A stretch of DNA of 64,000 nucleotides from Cyclobacteriaceae bacterium. Its GTDB lineage: Bacteria > Bacteroidota > Bacteroidia > Cytophagales > Cyclobacteriaceae. The position numbers were made by a program, and so were the translations under genes. Position 1 is the stretch's first letter. Each line of letters starts with the position of its first letter. This document shows positions 1 through 9,287 of this stretch, one piece after another. The notes under the pieces were generated by a model that worked only from the letters and a program-made list of their open reading frames with translations, made no database searches and was not told where the DNA came from. The DNA is taken from assembly GCA_013141055.1 (NCBI GenBank), contig JABFRS010000001.1, positions 1,426,001-1,490,000 of the forward strand. Reading direction: 5' to 3'.

Positions 1-194
1 TCATGAAGTACGCCCGGGATTTTAATTCCGGAAATCGCGTAGCCTTCCAAAGAGGATAACAAGATTCTCCTTAGGGCATTACCGATCGTAACTCCATATC
101 CTTTTTCCAGCGGTTTGAAGGTAAAGAAGCCGTGGAAGTCATCTGACTTCTCCATCACTACCTTCTCCGGCATTTGAAATGCTAATATTGACAT
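1..194 (-). CDS. rpoA: RNA polymerase alpha subunit, N-terminal fragment
   Basis: The reverse strand opens with [14 protein letters not shown] and continues through [20 protein letters not shown], the hallmark of the alpha N-terminal dimerisation domain that nucleates assembly of core polymerase. Only the first 64 codons are in the window; the gene runs off the left edge. It is the last visible gene of the long ribosomal operon, 38 bp after rpsD, the usual alpha-operon position. The start was chosen because the conserved N-terminus begins there. Confidence 0.95.
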   Translation of the reverse strand, partial: MSILAFQMPEKVVMEKSDDFHGFFTFKPLEKGYGVTIGNALRRILLSSLEGYAISGIKIPGVLH

Positions 195-232
195 AGGTAC
201 TTTTTTTTCGTTTCGAGAATTACTACTACTAC

Positions 233-838
233 TTACTTGGAGTACAATTCGACGATTAACTGCTCGTTGATGTTCTCCGGAATTTCTGTGCGAGGAGGCA
301 GATTGATAACCTTTCCTACCATCTCAGTGCTATCCCACTCTAACCAGTTATATTTTTTCGCACCGCCAATGGAAAGACTTGTTGATATCGCTTCCAATGA
401 CTTTGATTTTTCACGCACTCCAATGGTTTCACCTGGCTTCAATGAGTAAGAAGGGATATTTACCACTTCACCATTAACAATGATGTGTCTGTGCACTACC
501 AACTGACGAGCGGCACGACGTGTTGGAGCAATACCAAGACGATAAACCATGTTGTCCAAACGAGACTCGAGAAGTTGCAAAAGAACTTCACCAGTTACTC
601 CCTTTTTACGGGTTGCTCTGTCAAATGTGTGAGAAAACTGACGCTCAAGAACACCATAAGTATACTTCGCCTTCTGCTTTTCAGCTAACTGAATAGCATA
701 CTCAGACTGCTTGCGCTTCTTGGTTTTTCCGTGCTGTCCAGGAGGATAGTTTTTCTTTTGAAAAGCCTTGCTCTCTCCCATGATAGGCTCGTTGAACCTT
801 CTTGAAATTCGCGTTTTGGGACCAGTGTATCGTGCCAT
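233..838 (-). CDS. rpsD: 30S ribosomal protein S4 (uS4)
   Basis: A 201-residue primary-binding protein of the 30S body that organises the 16S rRNA 5' domain. The N-terminus [15 protein letters not shown] is typical, and an S4 RNA-binding domain occupies about residues 92-150 ([11 protein letters not shown], then [11 protein letters not shown]). It lies between rpsK and rpoA. In enterobacteria S4 represses the alpha operon; no matching operator was identified here. Confidence 0.97.
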   Translation of the reverse strand: MARYTGPKTRISRRFNEPIMGESKAFQKKNYPPGQHGKTKKRKQSEYAIQLAEKQKAKYTYGVLERQFSHTFDRATRKKGVTGEVLLQLLESRLDNMVYRLGIAPTRRAARQLVVHRHIIVNGEVVNIPSYSLKPGETIGVREKSKSLEAISTSLSIGGAKKYNWLEWDSTEMVGKVINLPPRTEIPENINEQLIVELYSK

Positions 839-867
839 GATATTTTCTAAAAATCTTTATTACTCTT

Positions 868-1272
868 TTAAACTCTTCTTTTCTTCGGAGGACGGCAACC
901 GTTGTGCGGAAGCGGTGTCAAATCCTTGATCGTCAACACTTCAATACCTGAGTTTTGAATTGCACGAATCGCAGACTCACGTCCTGAACCAGGACCTCTT
1001 ACGAAAACCTCAACTTTTCTAAGACCTAATTCGAAGGCCTTAGTAGAAGCTTCCTGAGCTGCTGTTTGTGCAGCATAAGGAGTGTTCTTCTTAGATCCTT
1101 TGAATCCCATCTTTCCGGCAGACGCCCATGCTACTACCTGACCAGTTGTATTGGTCATGGATATTACGATGTTATTGAAGGTAGCCCTGATATGGACCTG
1201 ACCTATCGCCTCCACCTGGACAGTGCGTTTTTTGCTCTTGTCTTTCTTTTTTTCTACCGGTTCGTTTGCCAT
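868..1272 (-). CDS. rpsK: 30S ribosomal protein S11 (uS11)
   Basis: A 134-residue platform protein of the small subunit next to the mRNA exit. The end [15 protein letters not shown] is the family signature, and the glycine-rich core ([13 protein letters not shown]) is intact. The first 18 or so residues are a Lys/Glu-rich extension. It follows rpsM by 34 bp in the standard S13-S11-S4-alpha order. Confidence 0.97.
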   Translation of the reverse strand: MANEPVEKKKDKSKKRTVQVEAIGQVHIRATFNNIVISMTNTTGQVVAWASAGKMGFKGSKKNTPYAAQTAAQEASTKAFELGLRKVEVFVRGPGSGRESAIRAIQNSGIEVLTIKDLTPLPHNGCRPPKKRRV

Positions 1273-1306
1273 GGAAAAAGTCTTATTCGTTCAGTTATTA
1301 AATCAA

Positions 1307-1687
1307 TTACCCTTTAGTTGCCTTCTTCTTGTTAGCAACTGTTTTGCGTTTTCCTTTACGGGTACGCGCATTATTCTTTGTCTTCTGTCCACGCACTGGT
1401 AAACCTCTGCGGTGACGTAAGCCCCTGTAAGAACCAATGTCCATCAGACGCTTGATGCTAAGCTGAACCTCAGAGCGAAGAGCACCTTCAATTCTGAATT
1501 TCTCTGCAATGATGGCACGAACCGCATTGGATTCTTCATCATTCCATTCCTTAACTTTCTTGTCCCAGTTAACTCCAGCCTGAGTAAGAATCAGTTGCGC
1601 TCTTCTACGACCAATGCCATAGATGTACGTGAGACCTACTTCGCCTCTTTTGTTATCCGGAATATCAACGCCTGCTATACGTGCCAT
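1307..1687 (-). CDS. rpsM: 30S ribosomal protein S13 (uS13)
   Basis: A 126-residue head protein of the 30S subunit that contacts P-site tRNA and L5. It begins [17 protein letters not shown], has the helix-two-turn-helix [11 protein letters not shown] near residue 22, and ends in the Lys/Arg tail ([21 protein letters not shown]) that reaches the tRNA. It is preceded by a 92-bp spacer containing an inverted repeat. Confidence 0.97.
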   Translation of the reverse strand: MARIAGVDIPDNKRGEVGLTYIYGIGRRRAQLILTQAGVNWDKKVKEWNDEESNAVRAIIAEKFRIEGALRSEVQLSIKRLMDIGSYRGLRHRRGLPVRGQKTKNNARTRKGKRKTVANKKKATKG

Positions 1688-1696
1688 GTTAAATTA

Positions 1697-1774
1697 GTTG
1701 TTCGTTAAAAGTTATTAGTCTCCGGCTTTCCGTTTCAGTTGTTCTTCAACAACTAATAACGATCAGCCATCAAC
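1697..1774. repeat. AAC-rich inverted repeat in the rpmJ-rpsM spacer
   Basis: GTTATTAGT at 1711-1719 is the exact inverse of ACTAATAAC at 1752-1760. The right arm and flank (1748-1774) closely match the block at 61778-61804 between two tRNA genes, and more loosely 52974-52993 between rpoB and rpoC. This looks like a degenerate short repeat family confined to operon spacers. Its function is unknown; it would form a stem-loop in the operon mRNA. Confidence 0.6.
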
Positions 1775-1779
1775 AGTTT

Positions 1780-1896
1780 TTATCCTTGACGCTGTTTGTA
1801 ACGTGGATTCTTCTTGTTAATCACATACAATTTGCCCTTGCGACGAATGATCTTGCAATCGGCGCTGCGCTTTTTTATGGATGCTCTTACCTTCAT
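1780..1896 (-). CDS. rpmJ: 50S ribosomal protein L36 (bL36), zinc-free type
   Basis: A 38-residue basic protein of the large subunit, read from ATG at 1896: [20 protein letters not shown], continuing to NPRYKQRQG. Only one Cys is present, so the zinc-ribbon ligands of classical L36 are missing. This is the zinc-independent form, which needs no zinc for folding. It sits one base after infA, the standard order infA-rpmJ-rpsM. Confidence 0.95.
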   Translation of the reverse strand: MKVRASIKKRSADCKIIRRKGKLYVINKKNPRYKQRQG

Positions 1897-1897
1897 A

Positions 1898-2116
1898 TTA
1901 CTTGTATCTAAACGTTATCCTACCTTTTGTCAAATCATATGGAGACATTTCAAGTCTCACTTTATCTCCCGGCAAAATCCGGATATAATGCATTCGCATC
2001 TTACCCGAGATATGTGCCAATACTTCATGGCCATTCTCCAACTGCACTCTGAACATCGCATTGGACAATGCCTCTTGAATGGTACCGTCCTGTTCTATCG
2101 ACTTTTGTTTCGCCAC
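1898..2116 (-). CDS. infA: Translation initiation factor IF-1
   Basis: A 72-residue OB-fold protein that occupies the ribosomal A site during initiation. The core [21 protein letters not shown] and the ending [11 protein letters not shown] are characteristic. The start codon is GTG at 2114-2116, chosen because [11 protein letters not shown] is the conserved N-terminus. The first 22 bases overlap the 3' end of map, so the two are probably translationally coupled. Confidence 0.95.
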   Translation of the reverse strand: MAKQKSIEQDGTIQEALSNAMFRVQLENGHEVLAHISGKMRMHYIRILPGDKVRLEMSPYDLTKGRITFRYK

Positions 2117-2892
2117 TTATAACTATAATTTTTTTCTATTTCCTCGTGCGTTGTCAATATTTCCGTTCTGTCCTCATAAATCGCCACCGTATGCTCAAAG
2201 TGAGCTGAAGGTTTGCGATCTGCTGTACGAATCGTCCATCCGTCTTTCTCCTGAACCACATTCTTGGTTCCCAGGTTGATCATTGGCTCTATCGCTATGA
2301 CCATTCCCGCTACGATCTTTGGTCCCTTTCCACGTTTACCGTAGTTCGGAACTTCCGGATCTTCATGAAGTTGTTTCCCTAATCCGTGCCCTACCAGCTC
2401 TCTTACAACTCCGTAACCAAAATTTTCAACAAACGACTGGATCGCATATCCAACATCGCCAATTCTGTTTCCTGCCTTTGCCTGCTCAATACCGAGGTAC
2501 AACGAATCGTACGTCCGGTTTAAAAGGTCCAGCACTTCTGTGCTAACTCCTTCGAGCGGGTAGGTGTAGGCTGAATCGCTGTGGTAGCCTTTATACTTAA
2601 CTCCACAATCAACCGAAACAACATCACCCTCTTTCAACTCGTATTCTCCTGGAAAACCATGCACAACTGTATCATTTACAGAAATGCAAAGTGATGCAGG
2701 GAATCCGTTATACTTTAGAAAAGAAGGAATTCCTCCTTTGTCTTTAATATACTCTTCGGCCCTTTGATCCAGAACTTTCGTCTTCACCCCTGGCTTTATC
2801 AGCCTGGCAACTTCACCGTGAGTCTGCGCTAATATTGTTGCGCTTTCTCTTATGATCTGAATCTCTTCGTCCGACTTTAGGTGAATCATCAA
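2095..2892 (-). CDS. map: Type I methionine aminopeptidase
   Basis: A 265-residue metallopeptidase that removes the initiator Met from nascent proteins. The pita-bread fold is evident: [17 protein letters not shown] carries two metal-binding Asp residues, [12 protein letters not shown] a metal His, and AIEPM plus AHFEHTVAI the metal Glu and substrate His. It starts 2 bp after secY, and its stop codon lies inside the infA coding sequence. A second Met follows the first, so the start may be 3 bases shorter. Confidence 0.96.
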   Translation of the reverse strand: MMIHLKSDEEIQIIRESATILAQTHGEVARLIKPGVKTKVLDQRAEEYIKDKGGIPSFLKYNGFPASLCISVNDTVVHGFPGEYELKEGDVVSVDCGVKYKGYHSDSAYTYPLEGVSTEVLDLLNRTYDSLYLGIEQAKAGNRIGDVGYAIQSFVENFGYGVVRELVGHGLGKQLHEDPEVPNYGKRGKGPKIVAGMVIAIEPMINLGTKNVVQEKDGWTIRTADRKPSAHFEHTVAIYEDRTEILTTHEEIEKNYSYKWRNKSR

Positions 2893-2894
2893 CC

Positions 2895-4208
2895 TTAAGC
2901 CGCAGCAAACTGAGAACGTCCTTTTACTCTTCCGGATTTCATCATCCCTTCGTAATGTCTCATGAGCAAGTAGCTTTCAATTTGCTGAAGCGTGTCGAGC
3001 ACAACTCCTACAAGGATCAAAAGCGAAGTACCACCATAAAACTGAGCGAAGTTCTGAGTGACGTTAGCACGCACAGCAAATGCTGGCATGATCGCGACCG
3101 CTGCTAAAAACAAAGCGCCTGGAAGTGTAATTTTTGATAAAATACCATCGATGAACTCAGCAGTTGGTTTACCTGGCTTAATGCCTGGGATAAATCCACC
3201 ATTGCGTTTTAAATTATCAGCTATATCGTTGGAGGGAACTGTAATCGCCGTATAGAAGAACGTGAACAACAGAATCAGAATCGCAAACAACAAATTATAC
3301 TGCCATGAAGTGAAGTCAGCAAAGGTGGAACCCACATAGGCACCAATGTCGCTATCTCCCCAGATACCTGCCATCAATGGCGGAATGAACATCAGCGCCT
3401 GAGCAAAGATGATTGGCATTACACCAGCAGAGTTCAATTTCAATGGAATAAAATCACGTTTACCACCATACAACTTATTGCCAACAACCTGTTTGGCATA
3501 CTGTACAGGAATACGACGCGTTGCTTGTGTTAAGGCAATTACTCCTACTACTACAAAGAACAATGCAAGCAATTCAAGAATGAACAACAATGCGCCACTC
3601 ATTCCTTTTGTTGTTGCTTCCAGATAAAGCGCTCCAGGGAAACGGGAAACTATACCGATCATAATCAGCATGGAAATACCGTTACCAATACCCTTATCAG
3701 TAATACGCTCACCTAACCACATACAGAACATTGTTCCCGCCACGAGGATGATGATAGAAGAAACTGTAAAGAATACTCCTGGATTGATGATCGCCTCAGG
3801 ATTTACAATTGATCTTAAATAGCCATATGACTGAGCCGCAGTAATGACAATTGTCAAGACACGGGTAAACTGATTCAATTTCTTTCTACCGCTATCACCT
3901 TCCTTTTGAAGTTTGGTGAAATGCGGAACTGCTACCGTAAGCAATTGCACTACGATAGAAGCAGAGATATAAGGCATAATGCCTAATGCGAAAATTGAAA
4001 CTCTGTTGAAAGAACCTCCAACCAAAGTATCCAACAAACCGAAAACACCACCACCTGCATTGCTGCTGAGTGCGCTTGGCTCGATTCCAGGTAATACAAT
4101 GTAAGATCCTAATCTGAAAATGATCAGGAATCCGATAGTATTCAGAATCCGTACCCGAAGGTCCTCGATTGAGAAAATGTTCTTTATGGTTGTAAAGAAT
4201 CTCTTCAT
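2895..4208 (-). CDS. secY: Protein translocase channel subunit SecY
   Basis: The 437-residue inner-membrane channel of the Sec system, with ten hydrophobic helices. A conserved loop RKKLNQFTRVLTI and GISMLIMIGI are visible, and the cytoplasmic tip used for SecA or ribosome contact is present (YAKQVVGNK). Its partner secE lies in this window at 59.7 kb; secG was not seen. The ATG overlaps the last base of the rplO stop codon, as usual in the spc cluster. Confidence 0.97.
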   Translation of the reverse strand: MKRFFTTIKNIFSIEDLRVRILNTIGFLIIFRLGSYIVLPGIEPSALSSNAGGGVFGLLDTLVGGSFNRVSIFALGIMPYISASIVVQLLTVAVPHFTKLQKEGDSGRKKLNQFTRVLTIVITAAQSYGYLRSIVNPEAIINPGVFFTVSSIIILVAGTMFCMWLGERITDKGIGNGISMLIMIGIVSRFPGALYLEATTKGMSGALLFILELLALFFVVVGVIALTQATRRIPVQYAKQVVGNKLYGGKRDFIPLKLNSAGVMPIIFAQALMFIPPLMAGIWGDSDIGAYVGSTFADFTSWQYNLLFAILILLFTFFYTAITVPSNDIADNLKRNGGFIPGIKPGKPTAEFIDGILSKITLPGALFLAAVAIMPAFAVRANVTQNFAQFYGGTSLLILVGVVLDTLQQIESYLLMRHYEGMMKSGRVKGRSQFAAA

Positions 4209-4654
4209 TATTTCACTGTTGTGGCGCTTCCGCCGACGTTTTCAATTGCCTTTGTTGCTGTTTCAGAAAATGCATGTGCTTCCACACTCACTTTTGATTT
4301 CAGTTCTCCACGACCTAAAATTTTAACCTTGTCCTTCTTACCAACGATACCGTTGTCCATCATCAATTGTAAGTTGATAGCAGCAGCCTTGGTCTTCTGA
4401 GCAAGTTCTTCCAATGCATCAAGGTTGATGCCTTTGTAATAGATCTTGTTATTGTTTTTAAAGCCGAACTTAGGAATACGACGTTGCAATGGCATCTGAC
4501 CACCTTCAAAACCAGCCTTAGTGGCATGACCTGAACGTGACTGAGCTCCTTTGTGACCACGGCCAGCAGTACTACCACCTGAACCTTGTCCTCTTCCACG
4601 GCGCTTATTGTTCTTGGTGGAACCTTCTGCCGGTTTTAATGTATTCAACTTCAT
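4208..4654 (-). CDS. rplO: 50S ribosomal protein L15 (uL15)
   Basis: A 148-residue late-assembly protein of the large subunit. The Gly/Arg-rich N-terminus (MKLNTLKPAEGSTKNNKRRG, then SGGSTAGRGHKGAQSRSG) that threads into 23S rRNA is intact, and the globular end closes with SVEAHAFSETATKAIE. Two bases follow rpmD, and the stop codon overlaps the secY start by one base. Confidence 0.97.
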   Translation of the reverse strand: MKLNTLKPAEGSTKNNKRRGRGQGSGGSTAGRGHKGAQSRSGHATKAGFEGGQMPLQRRIPKFGFKNNNKIYYKGINLDALEELAQKTKAAAINLQLMMDNGIVGKKDKVKILGRGELKSKVSVEAHAFSETATKAIENVGGSATTVK

Positions 4655-4656
4655 TG

Positions 4657-4836
4657 TTATAGTTCTTTAACGCTTACCAGATGACTTACTTTTCTTACCA
4701 TTCCCTGGATCTGCGGTGTATATTCTACTTCCACTGACTTATCACGCTTTCCAAGTCCAAGAGACTGAATTGTTCTCAATTGAGTTTCCGGACGTTTAAT
4801 CGTGCTACGGATTTGTGTAATTCTAACTTTCGCCAT
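4657..4836 (-). CDS. rpmD: 50S ribosomal protein L30 (uL30)
   Basis: A 59-residue protein read from ATG at 4836: MAKVRITQIRSTIKRPETQL, then SLGLGKRDKSVE and GMVRKVSHLVSV. The L30 ferredoxin-like signature (TQIRSTI, LGLGK) is complete. The position rpsE-rpmD-rplO confirms the call. Five bases separate it from rpsE and two from rplO, so translation is probably coupled. Confidence 0.95.
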   Translation of the reverse strand: MAKVRITQIRSTIKRPETQLRTIQSLGLGKRDKSVEVEYTPQIQGMVRKVSHLVSVKEL

Positions 4837-4841
4837 GACTC

Positions 4842-5360
4842 TTATCCGTTAAATACTTTAGATAATTCTACTCCACGGTTGCGGGCTACTGTGTGTGCAT
4901 CACGCATTGTTGTCAATGCCTTGAAGGTCGCCTTTACCACGTTGTGAGGATTTGAAGATCCTTTTGATTTTGCCAATACATTATGAACACCAGCACTTTC
5001 CAAAACGGCACGCATCGCACCACCTGCAATTACTCCTGTACCAGGAGAAGCTGGCTTCAACAACACAAGACCACCACCGAATTTTCCAATAGAATCATGA
5101 GGAACAGTACCTTTAATGATGGGCACTTTTACCAAATGCTTCTTGGCATCATCAATCCCTTTGGTGATCGCGTCGGTAACTTCGTTCGCTTTTCCTAAGC
5201 CATATCCCACCACACCGTTGCCATCACCTACAACCACAATGGCAGAGAAGCTGAACCTACGTCCACCCTTTACCACTTTGGCTACGCGCTGAATCGCTAC
5301 GACCTTTTCTTTAAGATCGATTTCGCTGGCCTTTACTGTACTGACGTTGCTCTGTGTCAT
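4842..5360 (-). CDS. rpsE: 30S ribosomal protein S5 (uS5)
   Basis: A 172-residue protein of the 30S body at the mRNA entry channel, involved in decoding fidelity and helicase activity. It has the double-stranded RNA-binding N-domain ([20 protein letters not shown]) and the C-domain with [19 protein letters not shown]. It follows rplR by 5 bp. Confidence 0.97.
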   Translation of the reverse strand: MTQSNVSTVKASEIDLKEKVVAIQRVAKVVKGGRRFSFSAIVVVGDGNGVVGYGLGKANEVTDAITKGIDDAKKHLVKVPIIKGTVPHDSIGKFGGGLVLLKPASPGTGVIAGGAMRAVLESAGVHNVLAKSKGSSNPHNVVKATFKALTTMRDAHTVARNRGVELSKVFNG

Positions 5361-5365
5361 TGCGC

Positions 5366-5713
5366 TTAGAATTTTAATCCACCCTCTCTGGCGCCTTCGG
5401 CCAAAGCTTTAATGTTTCCATGATATAAATATCCGTTGCGATCAAAAACGATCTCACTTACGCCGGACGCCAATGCTTTCTCAGCTACCTTCTTTCCTAC
5501 TGTCTTAGAAGTTTCCTTGTTAAGCTTAGCTTTTTCAATATCTGCTGAAGAAGCAGATGCGATGGTATGACCTTTTGAGTCATCTATGAGCTGTGCATAG
5601 ATCGCTTTGTTGCTGCGAAACACTGAAAGACGAGGGCGCACTGAAGTGCCTTCAACATTCTTGCGAATGCCCATCTTAATTCTTGACCTGCGACTTGTCT
5701 TAACTGTTGGCAT
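5366..5713 (-). CDS. rplR: 50S ribosomal protein L18 (uL18)
   Basis: A 115-residue 5S rRNA-binding protein of the central protuberance. [20 protein letters not shown] and the terminal [20 protein letters not shown] match the family. It lies between rplF (9 bp upstream) and rpsE (5 bp downstream). Confidence 0.97.
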   Translation of the reverse strand: MPTVKTSRRSRIKMGIRKNVEGTSVRPRLSVFRSNKAIYAQLIDDSKGHTIASASSADIEKAKLNKETSKTVGKKVAEKALASGVSEIVFDRNGYLYHGNIKALAEGAREGGLKF

Positions 5714-5722
5714 AATCTTTTA

Positions 5723-6280
5723 TTATTTAGCAGCAGCTTTACCAGCTTTTCTGCGAACATATTCACCCACGTAACGAATACCTTTTCCTTTGTAAGGCTC
5801 AACTTTTCTAAGCGACTTGATCTTCGCAGCTACCTGTCCGATCAATTGCTTGTCAATACCTTCCAGAATGATCATTGGGTTTGAACCCTTCTCCTGCTGT
5901 GCCTGAAGTTTCAACTCTGAAGGAATTGCAACAAACACACTGTGAGAATATCCTAAGCTTAGCTCAAGAACATTGCCTTGTGCTGAAGCCTTATAACCAA
6001 CACCGATCAATTCCAATTGCTCCTTGTACCCCTGGCTAACACCAATAACCATGTTATTGATAAGCGCGCGGTACAAACCATGAAGCGCACGATCTGGTTT
6101 ATCATCAGAAGGACGTGTTACTTCAATTGAATCATTCTCAACCTTCACTTTGAAGTTTGATTTCAATTCCTGGTGTAATTCTCCCTTCGGACCTTTCACG
6201 GTCACTTTTTTATTGGATTCTGAAAAAGTGCATGTAACACCTTTTGGAACTCCTATTGGTAATTTACCGATCCGTGACAT
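5723..6280 (-). CDS. rplF: 50S ribosomal protein L6 (uL6)
   Basis: A 185-residue protein built of two similar domains, near the factor-binding site of the large subunit. It begins MSRIGKLPIGVPKGVT and carries the family signature near its end (VEPYKGKGIRYVGEYVRRKAG). It follows rpsH by 10 bp. L6 contacts the sarcin-ricin region used by EF-G and EF-Tu, both encoded elsewhere in this window. Confidence 0.97.
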   Translation of the reverse strand: MSRIGKLPIGVPKGVTCTFSESNKKVTVKGPKGELHQELKSNFKVKVENDSIEVTRPSDDKPDRALHGLYRALINNMVIGVSQGYKEQLELIGVGYKASAQGNVLELSLGYSHSVFVAIPSELKLQAQQEKGSNPMIILEGIDKQLIGQVAAKIKSLRKVEPYKGKGIRYVGEYVRRKAGKAAAK

Positions 6281-6290
6281 TTCTTATCTA

Positions 6291-6689
6291 TTAATAAACG
6301 TAACACAATACTTCTCCACCAACATTGAGGGCGCGTGCCTCTTTATCAGTAATAACTCCCTTTGAAGTTGACAGGATCGCAATGCCAAGTCCATTAAGAA
6401 CCTTAGGCAACTCATCTGACGGCTTATATTGACGCAACCCTGGTGAGCTGATTCTGTCAATCTTTGAGATTGCTGAATCTTTCGTTTCAGGATTGTATTT
6501 CAAGGCGATTTTGATCATTCCCTGCTTGTTTTCGGTAGTCTCGAACTTATAGTTCAGGATATACCCCTTGTCAAACAACACCTTTGTAATTTCTTTCTTG
6601 ATGTTGCTCGCAGGCACCTCTACCACGCGGTGGCGTGATTTAATGGCGTTTCTGAGCCTTGTCAAATAGTCTGCAATCGGGTCTGTCAT
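6291..6689 (-). CDS. rpsH: 30S ribosomal protein S8 (uS8)
   Basis: A 132-residue 16S rRNA central-domain binder. The start at 6689 ([16 protein letters not shown]) is preferred over an in-frame upstream start that adds nine non-conserved residues. The C-terminal signature [20 protein letters not shown] is complete. A 75-bp spacer separates it from rpsN, unusually large for this operon, and holds a strong promoter and a GC-rich hairpin. S8 is the translational repressor of the spc operon in E. coli; the hairpin is not obviously an S8 site. Confidence 0.96.
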   Translation of the reverse strand: MTDPIADYLTRLRNAIKSRHRVVEVPASNIKKEITKVLFDKGYILNYKFETTENKQGMIKIALKYNPETKDSAISKIDRISSPGLRQYKPSDELPKVLNGLGIAILSTSKGVITDKEARALNVGGEVLCYVY

Positions 6690-6707
6690 GTTCTTTTCAA
6701 TTAAAAC

Positions 6708-6734
6708 GCGGCCCATTTTGTAAAACGGGGCCGC
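6708..6734 (-). other. GC-rich hairpin in the rpsH leader
   Basis: GCGGCCC at 6708-6714 is exactly inverted at 6728-6734. Inside it TTTT (6716-6719) faces AAAA (6722-6725) across a two-base loop. It lies just downstream of the internal promoter and overlaps its likely start site, so only read-through transcripts would carry the whole structure. A role in processing or in control of rpsH is an inference. Confidence 0.55.
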
Positions 6735-6764
6735 AAAGATATTTAATCCTTTCCTTACTTCAAA
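6734..6764 (-). promoter_or_regulatory. Internal promoter upstream of rpsH
   Basis: Read on the minus strand: TTTG (6761-6764), 19 bases, TATCTTTG (6734-6741). This is a full match to the Bacteroidota -33/-7 consensus. It begins immediately after the rpsN stop codon and would give an rpsH leader of about 38 bases. It implies that rpsH and the genes after it can be transcribed independently of the rplC promoter. Confidence 0.75.
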
Positions 6765-7034
6765 TTACCAGCTCGCTTTCGTCATTCCAGGGATTTTCCC
6801 GTCGTGTGCCATTTGGCGGAACTGGTTACGGCAAATTCCAAACTTGCTCATGTACCCACGAGGACGTCCTGTGAGCTTGCAACGGCTGTGAAGGCGCACT
6901 GCAGATGAGCTGCGTGGCAGCTTATCCAAACCTTCCCAATCGCCAGCTTTTTTCAAAGCCTGACGCTTGTTCTTATAACGGGCTACCAGCCTTTCCTTTT
7001 TCTTATCCCTTGCGATGATTGCTAATTTTGCCAT
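6765..7034 (-). CDS. rpsN: 30S ribosomal protein S14 (uS14), zinc-free type
   Basis: An 89-residue head protein of the 30S subunit. The signature [20 protein letters not shown] is present without the paired CxxC motifs, so this is the long, zinc-independent form. The end is the usual GMTKASW. It follows rplE by 9 bp. Together with the zinc-free L36 it suggests that the main ribosome needs little zinc at these two sites. Confidence 0.96.
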   Translation of the reverse strand: MAKLAIIARDKKKERLVARYKNKRQALKKAGDWEGLDKLPRSSSAVRLHSRCKLTGRPRGYMSKFGICRNQFRQMAHDGKIPGMTKASW

Positions 7035-7043
7035 GGCAACGTA

Positions 7044-7595
7044 TTAATTTTTCTGTGTAAACGGCATCCCGAAAGCCTTCAGGAGCTCATAACTTTCTTC
7101 ATCTGTCTGAGCAGTGGTAACGAACGTGATGTCCATACCATTGATCTTTGTAACCTTATCAATTGAAATCTCCGGGAAAATGATCTGCTCCTTTACGCCG
7201 AGGGTATAGTTTCCACGACCATCGAAGCCTTTATCACTAACACCTTTGAAGTCACGAACACGTGGAAGGGCAACATTCATCAGCCTGTCCATGAATTCGT
7301 ACATTTTTTCTCCACGCAATGTCACTTTTACACCAATCGGAAGATTAGAACGCAACTTGAAATTGGAGATATCCTTCTTTGATCTTGTAGGAACTGCTTT
7401 CTGACCTGTGATGGTTGTAATTTCTTCCAAACCAACATCAATCATTTTCTTATCCGCTACTGCTGCACCAATACCTTTATTGACGCAGATCTTTTGGATC
7501 TTAGGAACTTGCATAACCGAGCTGTACTGAAACTTTGCTTTCAGTGCCGGAACAATCTCCTTGCTATATTTTTCTTTTAGTCTGGGCGTTGCCAT
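7044..7595 (-). CDS. rplE: 50S ribosomal protein L5 (uL5)
   Basis: A 183-residue 5S rRNA-binding protein that bridges to S13 and P-site tRNA. The signature [20 protein letters not shown] and the [20 protein letters not shown] segment are intact. It lies 7 bp after rplX. Confidence 0.97.
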   Translation of the reverse strand: MATPRLKEKYSKEIVPALKAKFQYSSVMQVPKIQKICVNKGIGAAVADKKMIDVGLEEITTITGQKAVPTRSKKDISNFKLRSNLPIGVKVTLRGEKMYEFMDRLMNVALPRVRDFKGVSDKGFDGRGNYTLGVKEQIIFPEISIDKVTKINGMDITFVTTAQTDEESYELLKAFGMPFTQKN

Positions 7596-7602
7596 GGCTT
7601 TA

Positions 7603-7968
7603 TTACTTAACGGTTTCTATAAATTTTCCAGTCTTCCTGGCGAAGCGCTGAAGCTTACCTTTATCATTCAGCTTGCGACCAACCTTAGTAGGCTTGCCGG
7701 TTGCCGGATCCAGCAATACCACATTGCTGATATGAATGGAAGCTTCTGTCTTTTTAATACCACCTTCAGGTTTTCCTGCAGATGGCTTCTGGTGCTTTGT
7801 CACCATGTTGATTCCTTCAACGATCACTCTATTCTTATCCAGAATAACTTCCAACACCTTGCCAGAGTTAATCTTGTCAGCAGTGCTACGGTAGTTTCCG
7901 GAGATCACCTTTACGGTGTCACCTTTACGAATCTTAAGCTTAGGCTGTTTGTTAGTACCTCTTTCCAT
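7603..7968 (-). CDS. rplX: 50S ribosomal protein L24 (uL24)
   Basis: A 121-residue early-assembly protein at the tunnel exit. The KOW motif is near the N-terminus ([20 protein letters not shown]), followed by [20 protein letters not shown]. It is longer than the roughly 104-residue E. coli protein through a basic C-terminal tail ([19 protein letters not shown]). Four bases follow rplN. Confidence 0.97.
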   Translation of the reverse strand: MERGTNKQPKLKIRKGDTVKVISGNYRSTADKINSGKVLEVILDKNRVIVEGINMVTKHQKPSAGKPEGGIKKTEASIHISNVVLLDPATGKPTKVGRKLNDKGKLQRFARKTGKFIETVK

Positions 7969-7972
7969 AATC

Positions 7973-8341
7973 TTATAATACTTCAGGGGCCAATGAAATA
8001 ATCTTCATAAACTGTTTCTCACGAAGCTCACGTGCTACTGGTCCGAAAATGCGGGTACCACGAGGCTCATCCTGTGCTGTCAAAAGCACGGCTGCGTTAT
8101 CTTCAAAACGGATATATGAACCGTCTTTTCTTCTTACTTCTTTCTTAGTGCGAACGATAACCGCTTTCGATACAGTTCCTTTTTTAATCTGACTGGTAGG
8201 AATAGCAGACTTAACAGTCACCACAATTTTATCTCCAACCGAAGCATAGCGTCGGTGAGTTCCGCCCAATACATGGAGGCAAAGCACTTCTTTTGCTCCG
8301 CTATTGTCTGCCACTGTGAGGCGTGATTCGCTCTGTATCAT
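7973..8341 (-). CDS. rplN: 50S ribosomal protein L14 (uL14)
   Basis: A 122-residue protein at the subunit interface (bridge B8) and the docking site of the silencing factor RsfS. It starts [20 protein letters not shown] and ends [11 protein letters not shown], both diagnostic. It sits 25 bp after rpsQ. Confidence 0.97.
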   Translation of the reverse strand: MIQSESRLTVADNSGAKEVLCLHVLGGTHRRYASVGDKIVVTVKSAIPTSQIKKGTVSKAVIVRTKKEVRRKDGSYIRFEDNAAVLLTAQDEPRGTRIFGPVARELREKQFMKIISLAPEVL

Positions 8342-8366
8342 AACTTTTCTTTATCTATCAATCCAA

Positions 8367-8621
8367 TTACTTCGCTTTCTCAATGATCTCCACCAATCTC
8401 CAGCGCTTATTCTTGCTGAGGGGACGGGTTTCGCTGATCTTCACTGTATCGCCGATACCTGCTTCATTCTTCTCATCATGGGCAGTCAGCTTAGTGGTCT
8501 TCTTCATGAACTTGCCATAGATCTCATGTTTCACTTTGCGATCAATTGCAACGGTGATGGATTTTTGCATTTTATTGCTCACCACGCGACCCACTCTTTC
8601 TTTTCTTAAATTCCTTTCCAT
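8367..8621 (-). CDS. rpsQ: 30S ribosomal protein S17 (uS17)
   Basis: An 84-residue OB-fold protein that binds the 16S 5' domain. It has the signature [18 protein letters not shown] and the N-terminal [20 protein letters not shown]. It stands between rpmC and rplN in canonical order. Confidence 0.97.
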   Translation of the reverse strand: MERNLRKERVGRVVSNKMQKSITVAIDRKVKHEIYGKFMKKTTKLTAHDEKNEAGIGDTVKISETRPLSKNKRWRLVEIIEKAK

Positions 8622-8632
8622 ACTGTTACTGT

Positions 8633-8827
8633 TTACTTTGCGTTTTCTTTTTGACGCAACACTGTATTGATTGTGGCGATCACCCTGCGGGTCTCGCGTA
8701 TTTTCATTGGATTTTCAATAGCAGAAACCTGGTGAGCAAATTTCAGCTTGCGCAACGTCTCTTTTTCAGAGCCAAGTTTTTCCTTGAGCTCATCCAATGT
8801 CAAATCTTTAATCTCAGAGTTCTTCAT
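8633..8827 (-). CDS. rpmC: 50S ribosomal protein L29 (uL29)
   Basis: A 64-residue helical hairpin protein at the tunnel exit, near the signal recognition particle and trigger factor docking site. [18 protein letters not shown] and the loop [20 protein letters not shown] match the family. It is 4 bp after rplP. Confidence 0.96.
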   Translation of the reverse strand: MKNSEIKDLTLDELKEKLGSEKETLRKLKFAHQVSAIENPMKIRETRRVIATINTVLRQKENAK

Positions 8828-8831
8828 ACGC

Positions 8832-9254
8832 TTATGCTTCTACGTAGTCTCTTCGTACTACAAATTTTGTTTTAATAGGAAGCTTACCATCGGCGAGCTT
8901 CAATGCTTCTAGTGCTACAGCGCGTGTTACACCACCCGCTTCGAACAGGATTGTACCTGGCTTGATCGGTGCTACCCAATACTCAGGAGCTCCTTTACCT
9001 TTACCCATACGTACTTCGGCAGGTTTACGTGTGATAGGTTTGTCAGGAAACACTCTGATCCAAACCTGACCTTCACGCTTCATAGCACGAGTTACAGCAA
9101 CACGGGCTGCTTCTAGCTGACGAGCTGTTAACAATCCCATCTCAACAGCCTTTAGGCCAAATGATCCAAATGCAATTGTATGTCCGCGAGTGGCCATGCC
9201 TTTAACGCGGCCTTTCTGCATCTTTCTGAATTTTGTACGTTTCGGTTGTAACAT
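8832..9254 (-). CDS. rplP: 50S ribosomal protein L16 (uL16)
   Basis: A 140-residue protein at the A-site end of the peptidyl-transferase centre. It begins [20 protein letters not shown], with the signature [19 protein letters not shown]. The Arg that is hydroxylated in E. coli L16 lies within this conserved block. It lies 33 bp after rpsC. Confidence 0.97.
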   Translation of the reverse strand: MLQPKRTKFRKMQKGRVKGMATRGHTIAFGSFGLKAVEMGLLTARQLEAARVAVTRAMKREGQVWIRVFPDKPITRKPAEVRMGKGKGAPEYWVAPIKPGTILFEAGGVTRAVALEALKLADGKLPIKTKFVVRRDYVEA

Positions 9255-9287
9255 CGCTGAAACCTTATTTATCGTTCCTAAATACTA

